Source of the DNA: Yponomeuta sedellus
Taxonomy: Eukaryota > Arthropoda > Insecta > Lepidoptera > Yponomeutidae
DNA length: 64,000 nt
Direction of reading: 5' to 3'
Assembly (NCBI GenBank): GCA_934045075.1
Contig: OW203724.1
Location: 19,149,143-19,213,142, forward strand
Below are positions 40,930 to 50,941 of this stretch, one piece after another. The position numbers and the translations under genes are program-made. The number at the start of each line of letters is the position of its first letter. The stretch's first letter is position 1. The notes under the pieces were generated by a model, which saw only the letters and a list, made by a program, of their open reading frames with translations, was not told the origin of the DNA and searched no databases.

Positions 40930-41150
40930 GAAGCCTTGTATGTCCCCACTGCTGGGGCACGGGTCTTTTCCTGCATCGCAGGAAGGTTAGGCCACACTCC
41001 ACCCCGTGGTGGAGTGTGGCCCCGTACCCGAACTTGGCCCCGTGGCCAAGTTCGGGTTGTGGATTGTAAGACAGTGGCAGACCTTACTGTCAGAAGTTAT
41101 GAAGCCGCCCATAAGGCCTCTGACATAGCTTAACGACTGCCATTAGTTTC
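40930..41150 (-). mobile_element. 5S-SINE with a double internal foldback
   Basis: Reversed SINE 3' half (GTATGTCCCCACTGCTGGGG, ATCGCAGGAAGGTTAGGCCA ... GCCTCTGACATAGCTTAACG). At 40990-41021 and 41026-41057 two perfect palindromes with 14-bp arms follow one another, each with the loop CCGT and separated by CCGT. Confidence 0.8.
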
Positions 41151-41163
41151 GTATGAGTTACAG

Positions 41164-41320
41164 CAATATTGTCCCATGATGTTAAGGTAGATGGCGTGGC
41201 CAACCGGTGTCCTGTCTTGTATGACCTATCTCAGCTATGGCTCCACCGGCGGAGTGCAGTAAGTTACACTTATACTCACCCACAATGCAGACTGCACCGG
41301 TAGAATACGGTGAACTGCAC
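41164..41320 (-). repeat. Degenerate duplication of the exon B end inside the dpr intron
   Basis: 41164-41209 aligns with 41321-41366 (exon B end plus donor) at 38 of 46 bases, offset 157 bp. On the minus strand it reads PVGHAIYLNIMG against PVGHAVYLNIVG. The donor GTCAGT has become GACAAT, so it cannot be spliced the same way. Partial repeats of the intron side (TACTCACCCACAATG against TACTGACCCACGATA) lie between. Confidence 0.75.
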
Positions 41321-41330
41321 CAATACTGAC

Positions 41331-41541
41331 CCACGATATTGAGGTAGACGGCGTGGCCGACCGGCGGGGTGGTGGAGATCTGGCACTCGTACTGGCCTGA
41401 GTCGCGGCGCTGCGGGCTGCGGATGCGCAGCGCCCACTCCTCGCTGCGCGGCTTGTGCTGCGCCTCGAAGCGCTGGTCCGAGGTGTAAGTATAACGACCC
41501 ACTGTCAGCAGGTGGATATCGCGGTGCCGCACCCATGATAC
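41331..41541 (-). CDS. dpr: dpr exon B: C-terminal half of Ig1
   Basis: This exon encodes residues 80-149. VSWVRHRDIHLLTVG contains the core Trp82 and the DPR hallmark; TYTSDQRFEA follows; DSGQYEC gives the F-strand Cys132 that pairs with Cys70; and TPPVGHAVYLNIV closes Ig1. The acceptor is CTGTAG... read as TGTCTACAG|GTATCATGG in phase 0. The donor is CGTGG|GTCAGT, leaving one G that combines with the next exon's AA to make Glu150. A GTGGGT donor 4 nt earlier would break the frame into the next exon, so it was not chosen. The GC content is far above the surrounding intron. Confidence 0.95.
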
Positions 41542-41869
41542 CTGTAGACAGACAAATGCTTCGAGACTGCTTTGTTGGTCCAACAGTAACGCGTTGGACT
41601 CAGTATGGGCAGAGGTATTTTAATGTATACCAATGCCCTTGGTCTAGGTTTTTTTTCCATTTTGCGTGGTCCTCATCTGTTTCAAAAAGAATGCACTGTG
41701 ATGTGGCCACAGGGTAGTCTTCTTTGGGACCAGGACAAAAGATTGGAATGTATAGGCTTGTATGTAAATGCTATTTTATTATGTCATAATAGTTATAATA
41801 GGCTTGCACTTGGCTTTGGTATAATATGATTGTGTAGACCAGATAGAGCCGGAGATGTTATGGTCATGT

Positions 41870-41960
41870 TCGGCAATACTATTTGCTTGTCGTAAAACAT
41901 TGCGAGGAAACCTGAATTTTCACTAAATGCGCCTAATCACGCGTGGTGATTAGGACGTTT
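41870..41960 (+). mobile_element. SINE family C body fragment
   Basis: GGCAATACTATTTGCTTGTC, AAAACATTGCGAGGAAACC and ATCACGCGTGGTGATTAG. Confidence 0.5.
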
Positions 41961-42094
41961 AGTTTTAATCTCTTAAGCTATTTATGATCGAAAGAAAGGA
42001 AGGGACGTACTGAATTTAAAATTATAATAAAATTATGTTGTGTTATTTTTGCATGAAGGTTTAATAAATTTATTGTCAACTTTGATTACGATTA

Positions 42095-42310
42095 TAATAA
42101 TATTGGCCTTTTTGCATCTACTTAATGAGATGATTTATACAGCGTCCAGTGGTATCTTCACTCACACTAGATGGGTGAAGGGACCACTCCGACGCTGTAG
42201 TGCCTGGGACATGGTTTTATAGATGGTGTAGGCTTGCCCGGCACCTATACCATCCTGACAGCTTAGTCGGCCTAGCCCACAGGAAAGACTAGTCAATACG
42301 TGCGGAGCCA
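42095..42310 (-). mobile_element. LINE 3' UTR segment (ATT-tailed)
   Basis: GGCCTTTTTGCATCTACTTA, ATGAGATGATTTATACAGCG and GAAGGGACCACTCCGACGCT recur at 55560-55665, next to an ATA/TAT run in both cases, which marks the 3' terminus on the minus strand. Confidence 0.6.
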
Positions 42311-42315
42311 ACCAA

Positions 42316-42497
42316 GCCGCGGGTTTCCTCACGATGTTTTCCTTCACCGTTAGCGTGTGGTATTGCGACTACAAATTCGCAAATGTACGTTACTTTGAAA
42401 TTAAACAAAGTCATTGGTACATGCCCGCACTCGGGATCGAACCTGGGGCTCTCGCTTGCCAGTCTATGGTTCTACCCACTGAGCTACCACCGCTTCG
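42316..42497 (-). mobile_element. tRNA-derived SINE (family C), near full length
   Basis: The minus strand reads GCGGTGGTAGCTCAGTGGGT (A box), CCCAGGTTCGATCCCGAGTG (B box), then GCATGTACCAATGACTTTG, GCAATACCACACGCTAACGG and TGAAGGAAAACATCGTGAGG-AAACCC. Best copy of this family. Confidence 0.8.
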
Positions 42498-42660
42498 ATT
42501 ACGATTAAACTCATAACAACTATATACCTATAGCATTTCATCAAAATAACATACACTTTTAATCATACTAAGCGCGTAAGCTTAGGATTAGGGAGTAGGT
42601 GAAAGTATAGTATTCCTTTATTTTCTTGTGTATTTCTTTCTTTGTGTGTAATATTGTCAT

Positions 42661-42787
42661 CAGACATTTATTTATTTCGCAAACAAAATACTCGTAGGTT
42701 GATACCTACGAGTATTTTGTTTGCGAAATAAATAAATGTCTGATTATAGGTATCAACCTACGAGTATTTTGTTTGCGAAGTAAATAA
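42661..42787. repeat. Perfect 39-bp-arm palindrome plus a third partial copy
   Basis: 42661-42699 pairs exactly with 42704-42742 (loop TGAT). The right arm's CCTACGAGTATTTTGTTTGC recurs directly at 42757-42787 with one change (GAAATAA to GAAGTAA). Confidence 0.9.
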
Positions 42788-42871
42788 TAGAAATACGAAC
42801 AAGTTTGTACCGCTTTTGAACCACTTCAGTTTCGTTTTCAGGGTAATTAACTCACTGAGTAATAAGTAGAA

Positions 42872-43040
42872 GATTCATTCTTCTTTTTCTTCAGGCTATA
42901 TTAGTACACTGCTGGACATAGCCTTCCCCTAATGAGCGCCATAGCGCCCTGTCTTCAGCTTGCCGCATCCAGCATCTGCCGGCAGTTTTTCGGAGATCGT
43001 CATCCCACCTGGTCGGAGGGCCTCCTACACCGTAGAGCTG
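42872..43040 (-). pseudogene. RTE-type LINE end (family 2)
   Basis: The minus strand reads GVGGPPTRWDDDLRKTAGRC, WMRQAEDRALWRSLGEGYVQ and QC, then GTCCAGCAGTGTAC and a GAAGAAAAAGAAG tail. Nearly identical to 61316-61475. Confidence 0.75.
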
Positions 43041-43514
43041 CGTAGAAGATTTTGCATTTTGAGAGCTTTGTCTTGAAGCAAGAATTTTTTGTCTACGCTC
43101 GCTAGCAAGAAGAAGTTCCAATAGCAGAATTTTACTTTGTAAGTACCAAAATTAATATTCAAAAATTTATTATAAGATTGTCGCAGCGACAGAGGACGAT
43201 CGTCGATCATGGCTTGGCTTTGGTAAAGGAATTAGTTTGTGAAAAGAATCGGTTTCTATTAAAGCTTTTCAAGACTAGAGTACCTATTGAGACCCGATAA
43301 AATTTGTGAATTTACAGTAATACATAATTTAAATGTCTCAATAAAGTATTGAGATGTTTATTACGTAATTACGAATTTAAACGGGTTTGGATGAGATTTT
43401 AGCACGCCTATGGATATTTTCTACCTAAGAATCCTACAACTAATTGCAGAGCGGTGACCATCTTTCAGGGAGATAGTATTGGCTTATTTGCCACATGTAA
43501 GTATGAGAACGGCA

Positions 43515-43665
43515 TTCTCACGTGCCCTCAGTGTGCACGGAGTTTCGCCGCGAAGATAAGCTACATAAGCCATCCTTGAGCGCACCAGCGCCATATATCT
43601 GATTAGAGGTCAAAGTGGTCGCCATGGCCGAAATCGCTCGGAGCAATCATCATCATCATTTGCCA
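43515..43665 (+). repeat. LINE tail repeat (CGCCGCGAAGATA family), copy 2
   Basis: Same sequence as 3185-3300, ending in an ATCATCATCATC run that marks the 3' end. Confidence 0.6.
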
Positions 43666-44780
43666 CGTTTATGCACCGAGAATTGGCAATTTCAAGCGCA
43701 TAGCGCTTGAAATTTTAAACCACATTAAAAATATATATTTTTTTTAATTCACTTGCGAAACTAAGGGTTTATCATAATATTTTTCTTCACTTCTAACTAC
43801 TGTTATTGCTACAATAAATACATGAATGTAAGCATACAAAAATAAAGTCATTGGCAAATTATACCGGAATGGAACCCAATTTTCGAAGATCCGACATGAC
43901 GTTGGCAAATCTTGATTAGTTTAAAGTATAATCTGGTACATTTAACTTAATCTATAATACAAAAATTAAACGTTGGTAAGCGCAAATCTCGAGAGCAGCT
44001 GAACCGATTTCGCTAATTCTTATTTTAGAATATTTCTTGACGTACGAAGATGGGATACGTTTGCATGAGAGTTGCTCCTCGAGAGAGCGCCTTTGGAGTC
44101 GGCCTGAATAATAATAACTTCCAAAATCAATTGTCCTGCACTCAAACAAGGATGCAAAAGTTATGTGCTATAGTAACAAAGCAAGGACAAACATGGAAAT
44201 ACACCCAGATTTAGAAGATGGGTACAAATGTACGGCGGATCCCATTGGCCATCGAACCATCGGCCTCCGGAAAGGTAATTGGAGTCACGACTGCACCAGA
44301 TTAACGAGGCAGTTAAGGATATCATCTTCTCTAATAATACTTTTTGGTTTTGCAAAGTACGAACGCTGGCTAAAACGGGTACGCCCTTAATAAAACCATT
44401 AATGGAATGTCTTATGAAAACGGCAAAATCGCCTCGGCGTCACTCGGCACTTTACTGTGTTACTTTGTAACAACACTTGGAAAATCGTGTTGACGCGGGG
44501 TCGAACTTTTAACTACTAGAGTGAACAACAAACAACAGTAAAATAAACTGAACTCAACGCGCGGAGGCCGAAGTTAACGACAGAAAAACGTGCGAGGGCT
44601 ACTCTGAAGCACAGTCAGACAATTTTAAAGTGTACAAATGGCTTGCCAGCGACAGGACACAAGAATTGTACAAACGACAGCAGAGCAGCAGATTAACATA
44701 TTCGTTGCCAAGTCGCCTCTAACGTAACCGAGTGGAGTCCATGTGTTGTGTGTCAAGGTTGATGTGCTATCGACTGAACT
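43666..44780. other. dpr intron A-B sequence, one Helitron-like piece
   Basis: 43970-44060 contains AAGCGCAAATCTCGAGAGCA then GCTGAACCGATTTCG, related to 5400-5450. A weak tRNA-like stretch lies at 44228-44275. No gene. Confidence 0.4.
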
Positions 44781-44936
44781 GGGCTTAGATCCTGCTAATG
44801 CATTGTAATACAATGACAATTGCATGAACATGGCGATTCCATTTTGTTGCTGCTACAAGTCTACGCGTCCACATATATCGAACATCCTAGGCGCCATCTG
44901 TCATGGTACTGTAATGCACTAACAGATCCGAGACCC
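44781..44936. mobile_element. 193-bp-family MITE, copy 2 (internally deleted)
   Basis: GGGCTTAGATCCTGCTAATG, CATTGTAATACAATGACA and TGTCATGGTACTGTAATGCA, CTAACAGATCCGAGACCC. Confidence 0.65.
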
Positions 44937-45353
44937 TGTTGTGGAACGATATGGAGAAAGTATACCGGGAGTTGCAAAAAGATTGCTTGAAACTTTTGTG
45001 GTCCATTCTAGACATCAATACAAACAATTATTGTTATTAAGTTATTGACATTATTATATTTTGACATTACAATTATTAAGTGATCAAGCATCAATTTTGG
45101 ATGTTCGACATTTAGAATGTTATCTACATAGGTAAAATTATTTTTTAAGGCTCATATAAAATTATGACCGTTCCAAGGTTTAGTAATAAGCAAAGCTTAA
45201 AAGTGTACGCCGAAATGGAAATATTCACGTTGGAACTCATTACAATGTAACATCTGCATCTATCATGTTTTACAGGAGTTTACTTAAATAATTTGATTGA
45301 CTTTATTTTTGATTTTTGAGACAAAATCAGAAACATCGAAAAAAATGCTTCAA

Positions 45354-45962
45354 GCGCTTAGGGGCGCTAACTAGCATTACCAATGAAATAAAAATCATAG
45401 CTTGTTTTTTGGCGACCTCTGTGGCGTAGCGGTAGCGCGTCTGCCTACCATGCAAGATGTCCCGGGTTCGAATCCCGGCTGGAAACAAAAACAAAAAGTC
45501 CAGGTCTTGGATGTTTACATGTTTGTGATGTCGTTGTTTCTGGTTCCCACGACACAGGGTATCCTAGTGTGGGGCCAGAAGCAATGTATGTGCCTGTATG
45601 TAAATGTTATGTTATGTTATAATACGTTTTTATCTAAAAGCGAACATGAGAAATCTTAACAACTGTGATTACTATTATTAGAACCTGCAGTCTAGAACCT
45701 AGAATCAGCAATCTAGAACTATAATCAAATTCCGCCAAAAAAGCCCGTTTTTAGCGGAAATCGATTAAAGTCCAAGGATAATTTTATACTACATTCTAGG
45801 CCGTATGTTCTGAAAATAGTTATCACAGATATTAGTATGTTTAATGTATACTTTTTGGAAAAAACTTATTATAAAACAAGATAACATTTACATACAAGCA
45901 CATACATTGCTTCTGTTATGGTTTTTATTCTATTGGTGGCGCTACTTAGCGCCCCTAAGCGC
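45354..45962. mobile_element. Non-autonomous DNA element with 45-bp inverted repeats
   Basis: 45354-45398 (GCGCTTAGGGGCGCTAACTA...) and 45918-45962 (...TAGCGCCCCTAAGCGC) are inverted with about 80-85% identity. TTCA flanks both sides (45349-45352 and from 45964), a possible target duplication. A family A SINE is nested inside, and a second SINE tail piece lies at 45880-45913. Confidence 0.7.
45411..45620 (+). mobile_element. tRNA-derived SINE (family A), full length
   Basis: Head GGCGACCTCTGTGGCGTAGC-GG (A box) to CCCGGGTTCGAATCCCGGCT (B box), then AAGTCCAGGTCTTGGATGTT, GTGATGTCGTTGTTTCTGG, ATCCTAGTGTGGGGCCAGAA and the tail TGTAAATGTTATGTTATG. Internal RNA polymerase III promoter boxes are intact. 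It is the reference copy for this family here. Confidence 0.85.
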
Positions 45963-47640
45963 CTTCATAGACACCATGAATTTTGGGAGGTATGAAACTC
46001 ATGGAGAAATGAACGTGCGTCAACAATTATGGCTGTCAATACGCTAGTTTATTTTTCTAAAAAAGGCATTTTCCAAATACACTTTAACACTAACTCGAAT
46101 CTCATAGAATCATTAGTAGCCAGCCAGAGTGCGTGCCGCAGGTCCAAACAAAAAAAAACAAAACAGTTTTTTCAAAGATTGAGTTACACGAGCAAATATT
46201 ATATAGACAAACAAGCAATTGTCATTATGACAAGAAAAATAAGACAGTGGAAAACAAAAATCGCAGAACACAACTGTGTTTATAAAATATACATAAATAT
46301 ATGTGTAAAATGTACATTTTTATACCAAACATTGTTATATAATATTATAAAAGTATACATCTGTATATATATAAATTGAATTTATATTTATGATAAGAAT
46401 GTAGTTTGAGTTTAACGAGTTATTTTGAGAACAGCCTCTGTTTCATAATAGTTCTTTGGTTCATAATGTTCCGATATACGGAGAGGCAGTACCAACTGAT
46501 AGCTGGCATATTTATTGAAAAAAGTTTTTTTTTTTTTTTAATTATAAATAATGTGTAAAGACTGGCCTTTTTTTAAAAAAAATCTAGCCTGCACCGTATT
46601 GTGGGGTTTTGTTGGATTGGTCGTTCGAAAATATTAATCGGCAAAGTTAAGGTGACAGGCGACCAAGTATAAAATAAAACCTGAGTACAAATTCCTTTCA
46701 AAATTACTTTGATAACGTTGTTAGTTTTGTAAAGCAGGTAAAAACCCCCTTCTTCTACGGAACTCTACAGTGCTCAACACGCGCTTGGCTGATTTTTTCC
46801 ACTTCCTTTTTGTTCTGTTAGGTGCTTATTGTAAAAGGTCCCGGACAAAAAAATTGAAAGCTTTCAAGTAGCGGCCAGTTTTATTTCTCCATCCCTCTCG
46901 GTTTCATTTAGAATTCCGTGAAACGATGCGTGATGCGGCATTTTCTTCGGCTACGTGTTATCAATGAGAGAGCTTAAGAACCCACTTTGGAGGTAAAGCG
47001 ATTCCCATCTCCGGCGCTAATCATAAATATGAAACCGCCGAATGGTCGTAACACGCCAGCGTATTTTATGTTCAACACTAACAAATAATGTTACAGTTTA
47101 TTTGGCTCTTCTCAGAGTACCTATAAAGTTTTGCAAATGTAATCAAAACTTTGTGGCGAAGGAGCTGCTTAGGCATTCCTTGTGTGATTTTGTTTCGAAG
47201 CAAAGATTTCCGAAACAAGAGGAGTGTAATAATAGTTCCAAGTTATTAAAAACAAACAAAACAATTGACTGACTTGAAAGGCAAGAATAAAGATTGAGTG
47301 TCGTTTATTTTTATTTTTCCTTTTATCTTTTCTGTTCTCGAATCCGACGGTGAGATTTCAATCAAGGGCCTTTTTTAATTATCCCAATGATCGATAGCCT
47401 TGACAAGGCGTTGACCAATATTCGGTAAGTTTTAATGACAAAATTTGTAAGGAAATTAAAAATACTTCATGATTGGAAATTTCCATCCACATTTAACGCC
47501 AAATACTAATCCCAGGTATTGTAATTTTTCCTAAATCCGAACTGGCTTTGTGATTGTTGTCTATTTAGTTCTGTTGATCAGTCCCTATCGACTTCATATA
47601 GTGTTATTTTGTATGGGTTGTGTTACCTTGAATACGTAAT
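45963..47640. other. No recognised gene or repeat (dpr intron A-B)
   Basis: AT-rich. The longest plus frame (46029-46379) has no domain. Confidence 0.4.
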
Positions 47641-47644
47641 CGTT

Positions 47645-47975
47645 TGATTAGAGAACGTTGTAGACTAAAAAGGTGACTAGAAATTAGAAAGGAACATCGC
47701 GCTGGTGTGGATATGTGGAAAGGATAAAAGAACAAAAATTTACAAAACAAATATATCGAGAAAATGTGGGTGGAAGGCCCGGAAAGTTTATCCCAGGCAG
47801 CCATACATTGACCAAATAGGGGATGTATTTGCAAAGAGTTAGATAAAATGTACCCAAAACCGGCGTGCGTGGATACAACGACTAATGATAATGAACGTTG
47901 ATGAAGCGAAGGTGATCTGTTAGGATCGTGGCAAGTGGCACCCCTTTGGGAGACAGGATTGAGTTTATATTATGT
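47645..47975 (+). pseudogene. RTE-type LINE tail (family 1), degenerate
   Basis: GACTAGAAATTAGAAAGGAA, TGGATATGTGGAAAGGATAA, CATTGACCAAATAGGGGATG and GATGAAGCGAAGGTGATCTG. Several frame breaks. Confidence 0.65.
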
Positions 47976-48283
47976 TATAATGATATTTTTCATCGCCAAA
48001 TGGTTCAATGTTTCAACATAATTACAAAATGGTAGCAATAACTTTAAAATGCAGCGGTGTTTTTTTTTTCAATTGGACATGCAATGAAACTTCTGCAATG
48101 TAGGATATGATACCACTACAGTTGAGAGGGAGATATCGGCTCAAAATTAAGGGTGTGAAAATTAAAAACAAGCAAGTTTGAACAACGATAGACGACGATA
48201 ATTTAATGGTTTTGATTATTTAAAAAAAGTATGACCAAATACAAAAGTTCCTCAAATTCCTTTCTTATGTAATCTACAGGGCT

Positions 48284-48460
48284 AATATGCGTCCACACTG
48301 CATCGCACAGTCCTTTTCTCAGAGAGAGAGATACTTACTACGCGATTCCACCGAAGATTGGAAATTTCAAACGCCGAGGTATGTGAACACCTCGAACTCT
48401 CAGGTTTCCTCACTATGTTTTCCTTCATCCCAGTTTGTGGTATTGCTACTATAACCACGT
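48284..48460 (-). mobile_element. SINE family C body
   Basis: The minus strand includes GTGAGGAAACCTGAGAGTTC, GAGGTGTTCACATACCTCGG and GAAATTTCCAATCTTCGGTG. Confidence 0.6.
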
Positions 48461-48654
48461 GCAAAAATGTTTAGAATAACAACACTGCTAACTGATTATT
48501 AAACCAATTAATTCCAATCTAAGTTTAACGCAAAATCATCATTACATGTCGCTTGCTCTAATATTTTTAAAAGTAGTAACAAAAGTTGAATTACAGATAA
48601 ACAACAAGTTAGAAATAGAAAACGCAAACAAGTTATTTTGTACTGTTCACTCAC

Positions 48655-48892
48655 CGTCCTATTCTGCAGATTCTTCACTCTACACAGCAGCCTGACCGGA
48701 TGTCCGACCAGCCCAGTTATGTTGGTCGGCGTGCTGACGTCAAAGTATGGCGCGTCCGCCGTGTGGGGCCATTCCTGGAGGAACTCCGACCTGAACCGGC
48801 GCGAGGCGATGTCGGGTGTGGAACTGTCGATGGGCGCTTCCGTGTCGGATCCGGCTGTGGAGTTGTATTGGGAATCAAAGCCATGCCTCAAG
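48655..48892 (-). CDS. dpr: dpr exon A: linker and N-terminal half of Ig1
   Basis: This exon encodes residues 1-79 of the assembled fragment. Positions 1-45 form a polar linker; then DAPYFDVSTPTNITGLVGHP begins Ig1, and VRLLC carries the B-strand cysteine (Cys70). N-glycosylation sequons are seen at N10, N57 and N77. The donor is ACG|GTGAGT (GT at 48654-48653), ending in phase 0. The acceptor is chosen as GGTTGCAG|CTTGAGG (AG at 48894-48893), which leaves 2 nt of the first codon to an upstream exon. This upstream boundary is the least certain of the gene, because another AG follows about 45 bp further in (CTCCACAG). The Ig1 part is secure; the linker is less so. Confidence 0.85.
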
Positions 48893-49097
48893 CTGCAACC
48901 CACGCAAACCTTTATAGGGAAAAGCGGGTGTATGTCAATATTGGCAATGCTGGTCTTGCTTTGAGACTGATTATATGTGGGGTGCTGCGAGGAAGGTTGA
49001 CATTATACCACACGCTCTCTCACAGACACACAAACACACACGCACATACAATTAAAAGCCTCATCAATTTCATTCATTTCCATCTATCCATCTCTAT

Positions 49098-49218
49098 CGC
49101 AGGTTGTCTGGAAGAAATTGCTCTAAGCAATAAATCCGCCAAATGTACTGTATCTTTGTAATTATTTTATGTTTGTGTTTTCCTGGTGTACAATAAAGAA
49201 TATTCTTATCTTATTTTT
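49098..49218 (+). mobile_element. LINE 3' UTR tail (APE-type)
   Basis: GGTTGTCTGGAAGAAATTGC and TCTAAGCAATAAATCCGCC, ending GGTGTACAATAAAGAATATT-CTTATCTTA. Confidence 0.65.
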
Positions 49219-49229
49219 ATACTATCACG

Positions 49230-49350
49230 TCGGGGTCACTACTATAAGGAAGAGCGGGTGATCGGGCTCTTCCACTAGTTTCTTACGCCTAGGACGACCG
49301 GTCCGACTGTTGTTCCTCAGACGTTATATTTATGGTGTTATATGAAAACT
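49230..49350 (-). repeat. Unclassified repeat (GGAAGAGCGGGTGATCGGGC), copy 3
   Basis: GGAAGAGCGGGTGATCGGGC-TCTTCC and GGACGACCGGTCCGACTGTT with ACGTTATATTTATGG are the reverse of parts of 9340-9450. Confidence 0.5.
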
Positions 49351-49388
49351 TTGCTTGCGCGATGCAGGTATATTAGAGTTTACATAAC

Positions 49389-49446
49389 ATAACAAATACA
49401 TACAGGCACATACATTGCTTCTGGCCCCACGCTAGGATACCCTGTG
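49389..49446 (-). mobile_element. SINE family A tail fragment
   Basis: ACATACATTGCTTCTGGCCC then CACGCTAGGATACCCTGTG. Confidence 0.6.
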
Positions 49447-50554
49447 CAACTTATAGATGACATGTGATCGCCACACCTTGCTTGGTTTTAATTTACAAAC
49501 CACGTGCCGGATTGCGACGATACTTTACAAATACGTTTAGAAGACACACATTAAGGTATGAATGTGCTTAAAATTGCAAATAAACTAATCGAAAAGAAAT
49601 TGGAGCCCCATCAAAAGTTTTTATCAAAGGAGCGTTGTTACAAGGTTACAAGGCGTTAATTTCCTTTTTATTCATCTATTCTCAATTCTATGCACGTAAA
49701 ACTTTGATATATGTTATTTTTAACATATTGGTATTATTTAATTGAGATCGCCAAATATGATTTGTAAATTGTAATCAAACTGCGTTTGTATGGGAATGAT
49801 TACGCTCGCATCGTTTGAGTAATCCTTAATTTTATTTTATATATCTACGACATGGTCAACATTTTTGATACTGATTAATTTAATAAACGACAAAATGACA
49901 TCCGAATATATTTAGCTATGAATGTCTAACCGTGAAAAGTAACACTTAATAGTATGATATAAAAAGCTCTAAAAGAAATAAGAATCATTCAGGTTTTGGC
50001 TGACGCTTAAGGATTTAAACCTCGAAGTAGGAATTTCTTCAAGATAACAAGCTCCGCTGTCAACTGCCATGATTGCAGGAAACACAGCGAGAGCCTGCAA
50101 AGTAATACGAGTCGAACTCGCTCACAGAGGATTCCGTACTATCATAAACATAATAAAATGAATTAATCAGCCAGTACTCGCCTACTTCTAGACATAGGCC
50201 TTTCTCAGTTCGAGACTCTTATTGGGGGTCTGAGTTATACTTGACCGGTTGTTACTAATTGCATGTTACAAAGCTTACCGCGGGCGGAACCCTAAAACAA
50301 ATACCCATATACAGTACAATGTGGCTTAAAACGTCCTAATTGGTCAGGAATGATAAGAACAAGAATGATAAGAATGATAAGAACGGGAGGCTAAAACGAT
50401 CATTCATGTGAGTTTTAATTAGGACACAACGTCAGGGAACCGGACCGTAGAGCAGGCACCGCTAGAAGGTGATCTGTGCGCGCAAATAATACGCAGCATT
50501 GTTTGAGCTGCCAATTAGAGAGTTGCTTTTGTTCCGAAATCAATACAGGTCGTG
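49447..50554. other. No recognised gene or repeat
   Basis: Searched on the minus strand for a dpr signal-peptide exon without success. Confidence 0.4.
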
Positions 50555-50565
50555 GTGTTTCGTGA

Positions 50566-50941
50566 CGAAACGCTCGTGGCTTAGCCGAACCGAGTGATTG
50601 GAATCAATCACTTGAGTCAAGCAACAACAGGCGCGGTCAGGTGCAGGATGGGTGACCGTCCGGTGACTACCGGCATTTTTTCTGAGCGCTTCTGTGCTTC
50701 GCAAGGCACGTTAGTAAATTAGTGCCAGCTGCCATGTAATGGCAGTCGTTAAGCCATGTCAGAGGCCTTATGGGCGGCTTGATAACTTTTGACAGTAAGG
50801 CCCGCCACTCTCTTACAATCCTCCACCAACCCGGACATGGCCCCCGTGGTGGAGTATGGCCTAACCTTCCTCCGATGCAGGAAGAGACCCGTGCCTCAGC
50901 AGTGGGGACATACATGTGTTGATATCGATATCGATGCGATC
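50566..50941 (+). mobile_element. 5S-headed SINE, full length, 11-bp target-site duplication
   Basis: GTGTTTCGTGA at 50555-50565 and 50942-50952 bounds the element exactly (376 bp). Head: CGCTCGTGGCTTAGCCGAAC, CACTTGAGTCAAGCAACAAC, GGTCAGGTGCAGGATGGGTG and ACC. From memory, insect 5S rRNA has AAGTTAAGCAACGTCGGGCG and GATGGGTGACC in the same order and spacing. Tail: GACATACATGTGTTGAT then ATCGATATCGATGC. Confidence 0.88.

Larger units (their letters stand above)
22895..48892 (-). other. dpr: dpr-family Ig receptor gene, visible part (5 exons, 5' end missing)
   Basis: The gene is read right to left. Exons are 48892-48655, 41541-41331, 40063-39936, 25982-25814 and 23019-22895; introns are 7113, 1267, 13953 and 2794 bp, all with GT and AG ends. 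Phases join exactly and give 289 residues with two Ig domains and a GEHPAAMQ C-terminus. From family knowledge, DPR proteins are neuronal surface proteins that bind DIP partners in synaptic matching. The signature RHRDIHLLTVG...TYTSDQRF in Ig1 is typical of DPRs and separates them from three-Ig DIPs. The paralogue number cannot be fixed by eye; QISTTPPVGH recalls the Drosophila dpr1/dpr4 group (from memory). The signal peptide and start codon were not found in 48.9-64 kb and are probably further upstream. Confidence 0.93.

Noticed and set aside
41276..41536. Minus-strand frame of 86 codons rich in Pro/Arg/Ala over exon B
   Set aside because: Wrong frame of exon B; the GC content of the true exon creates it.
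48638..49161. Plus-strand frames over exon A
   Set aside because: Antisense shadows of the dpr exon; the minus strand has the conserved Ig motifs and matching splice phases.
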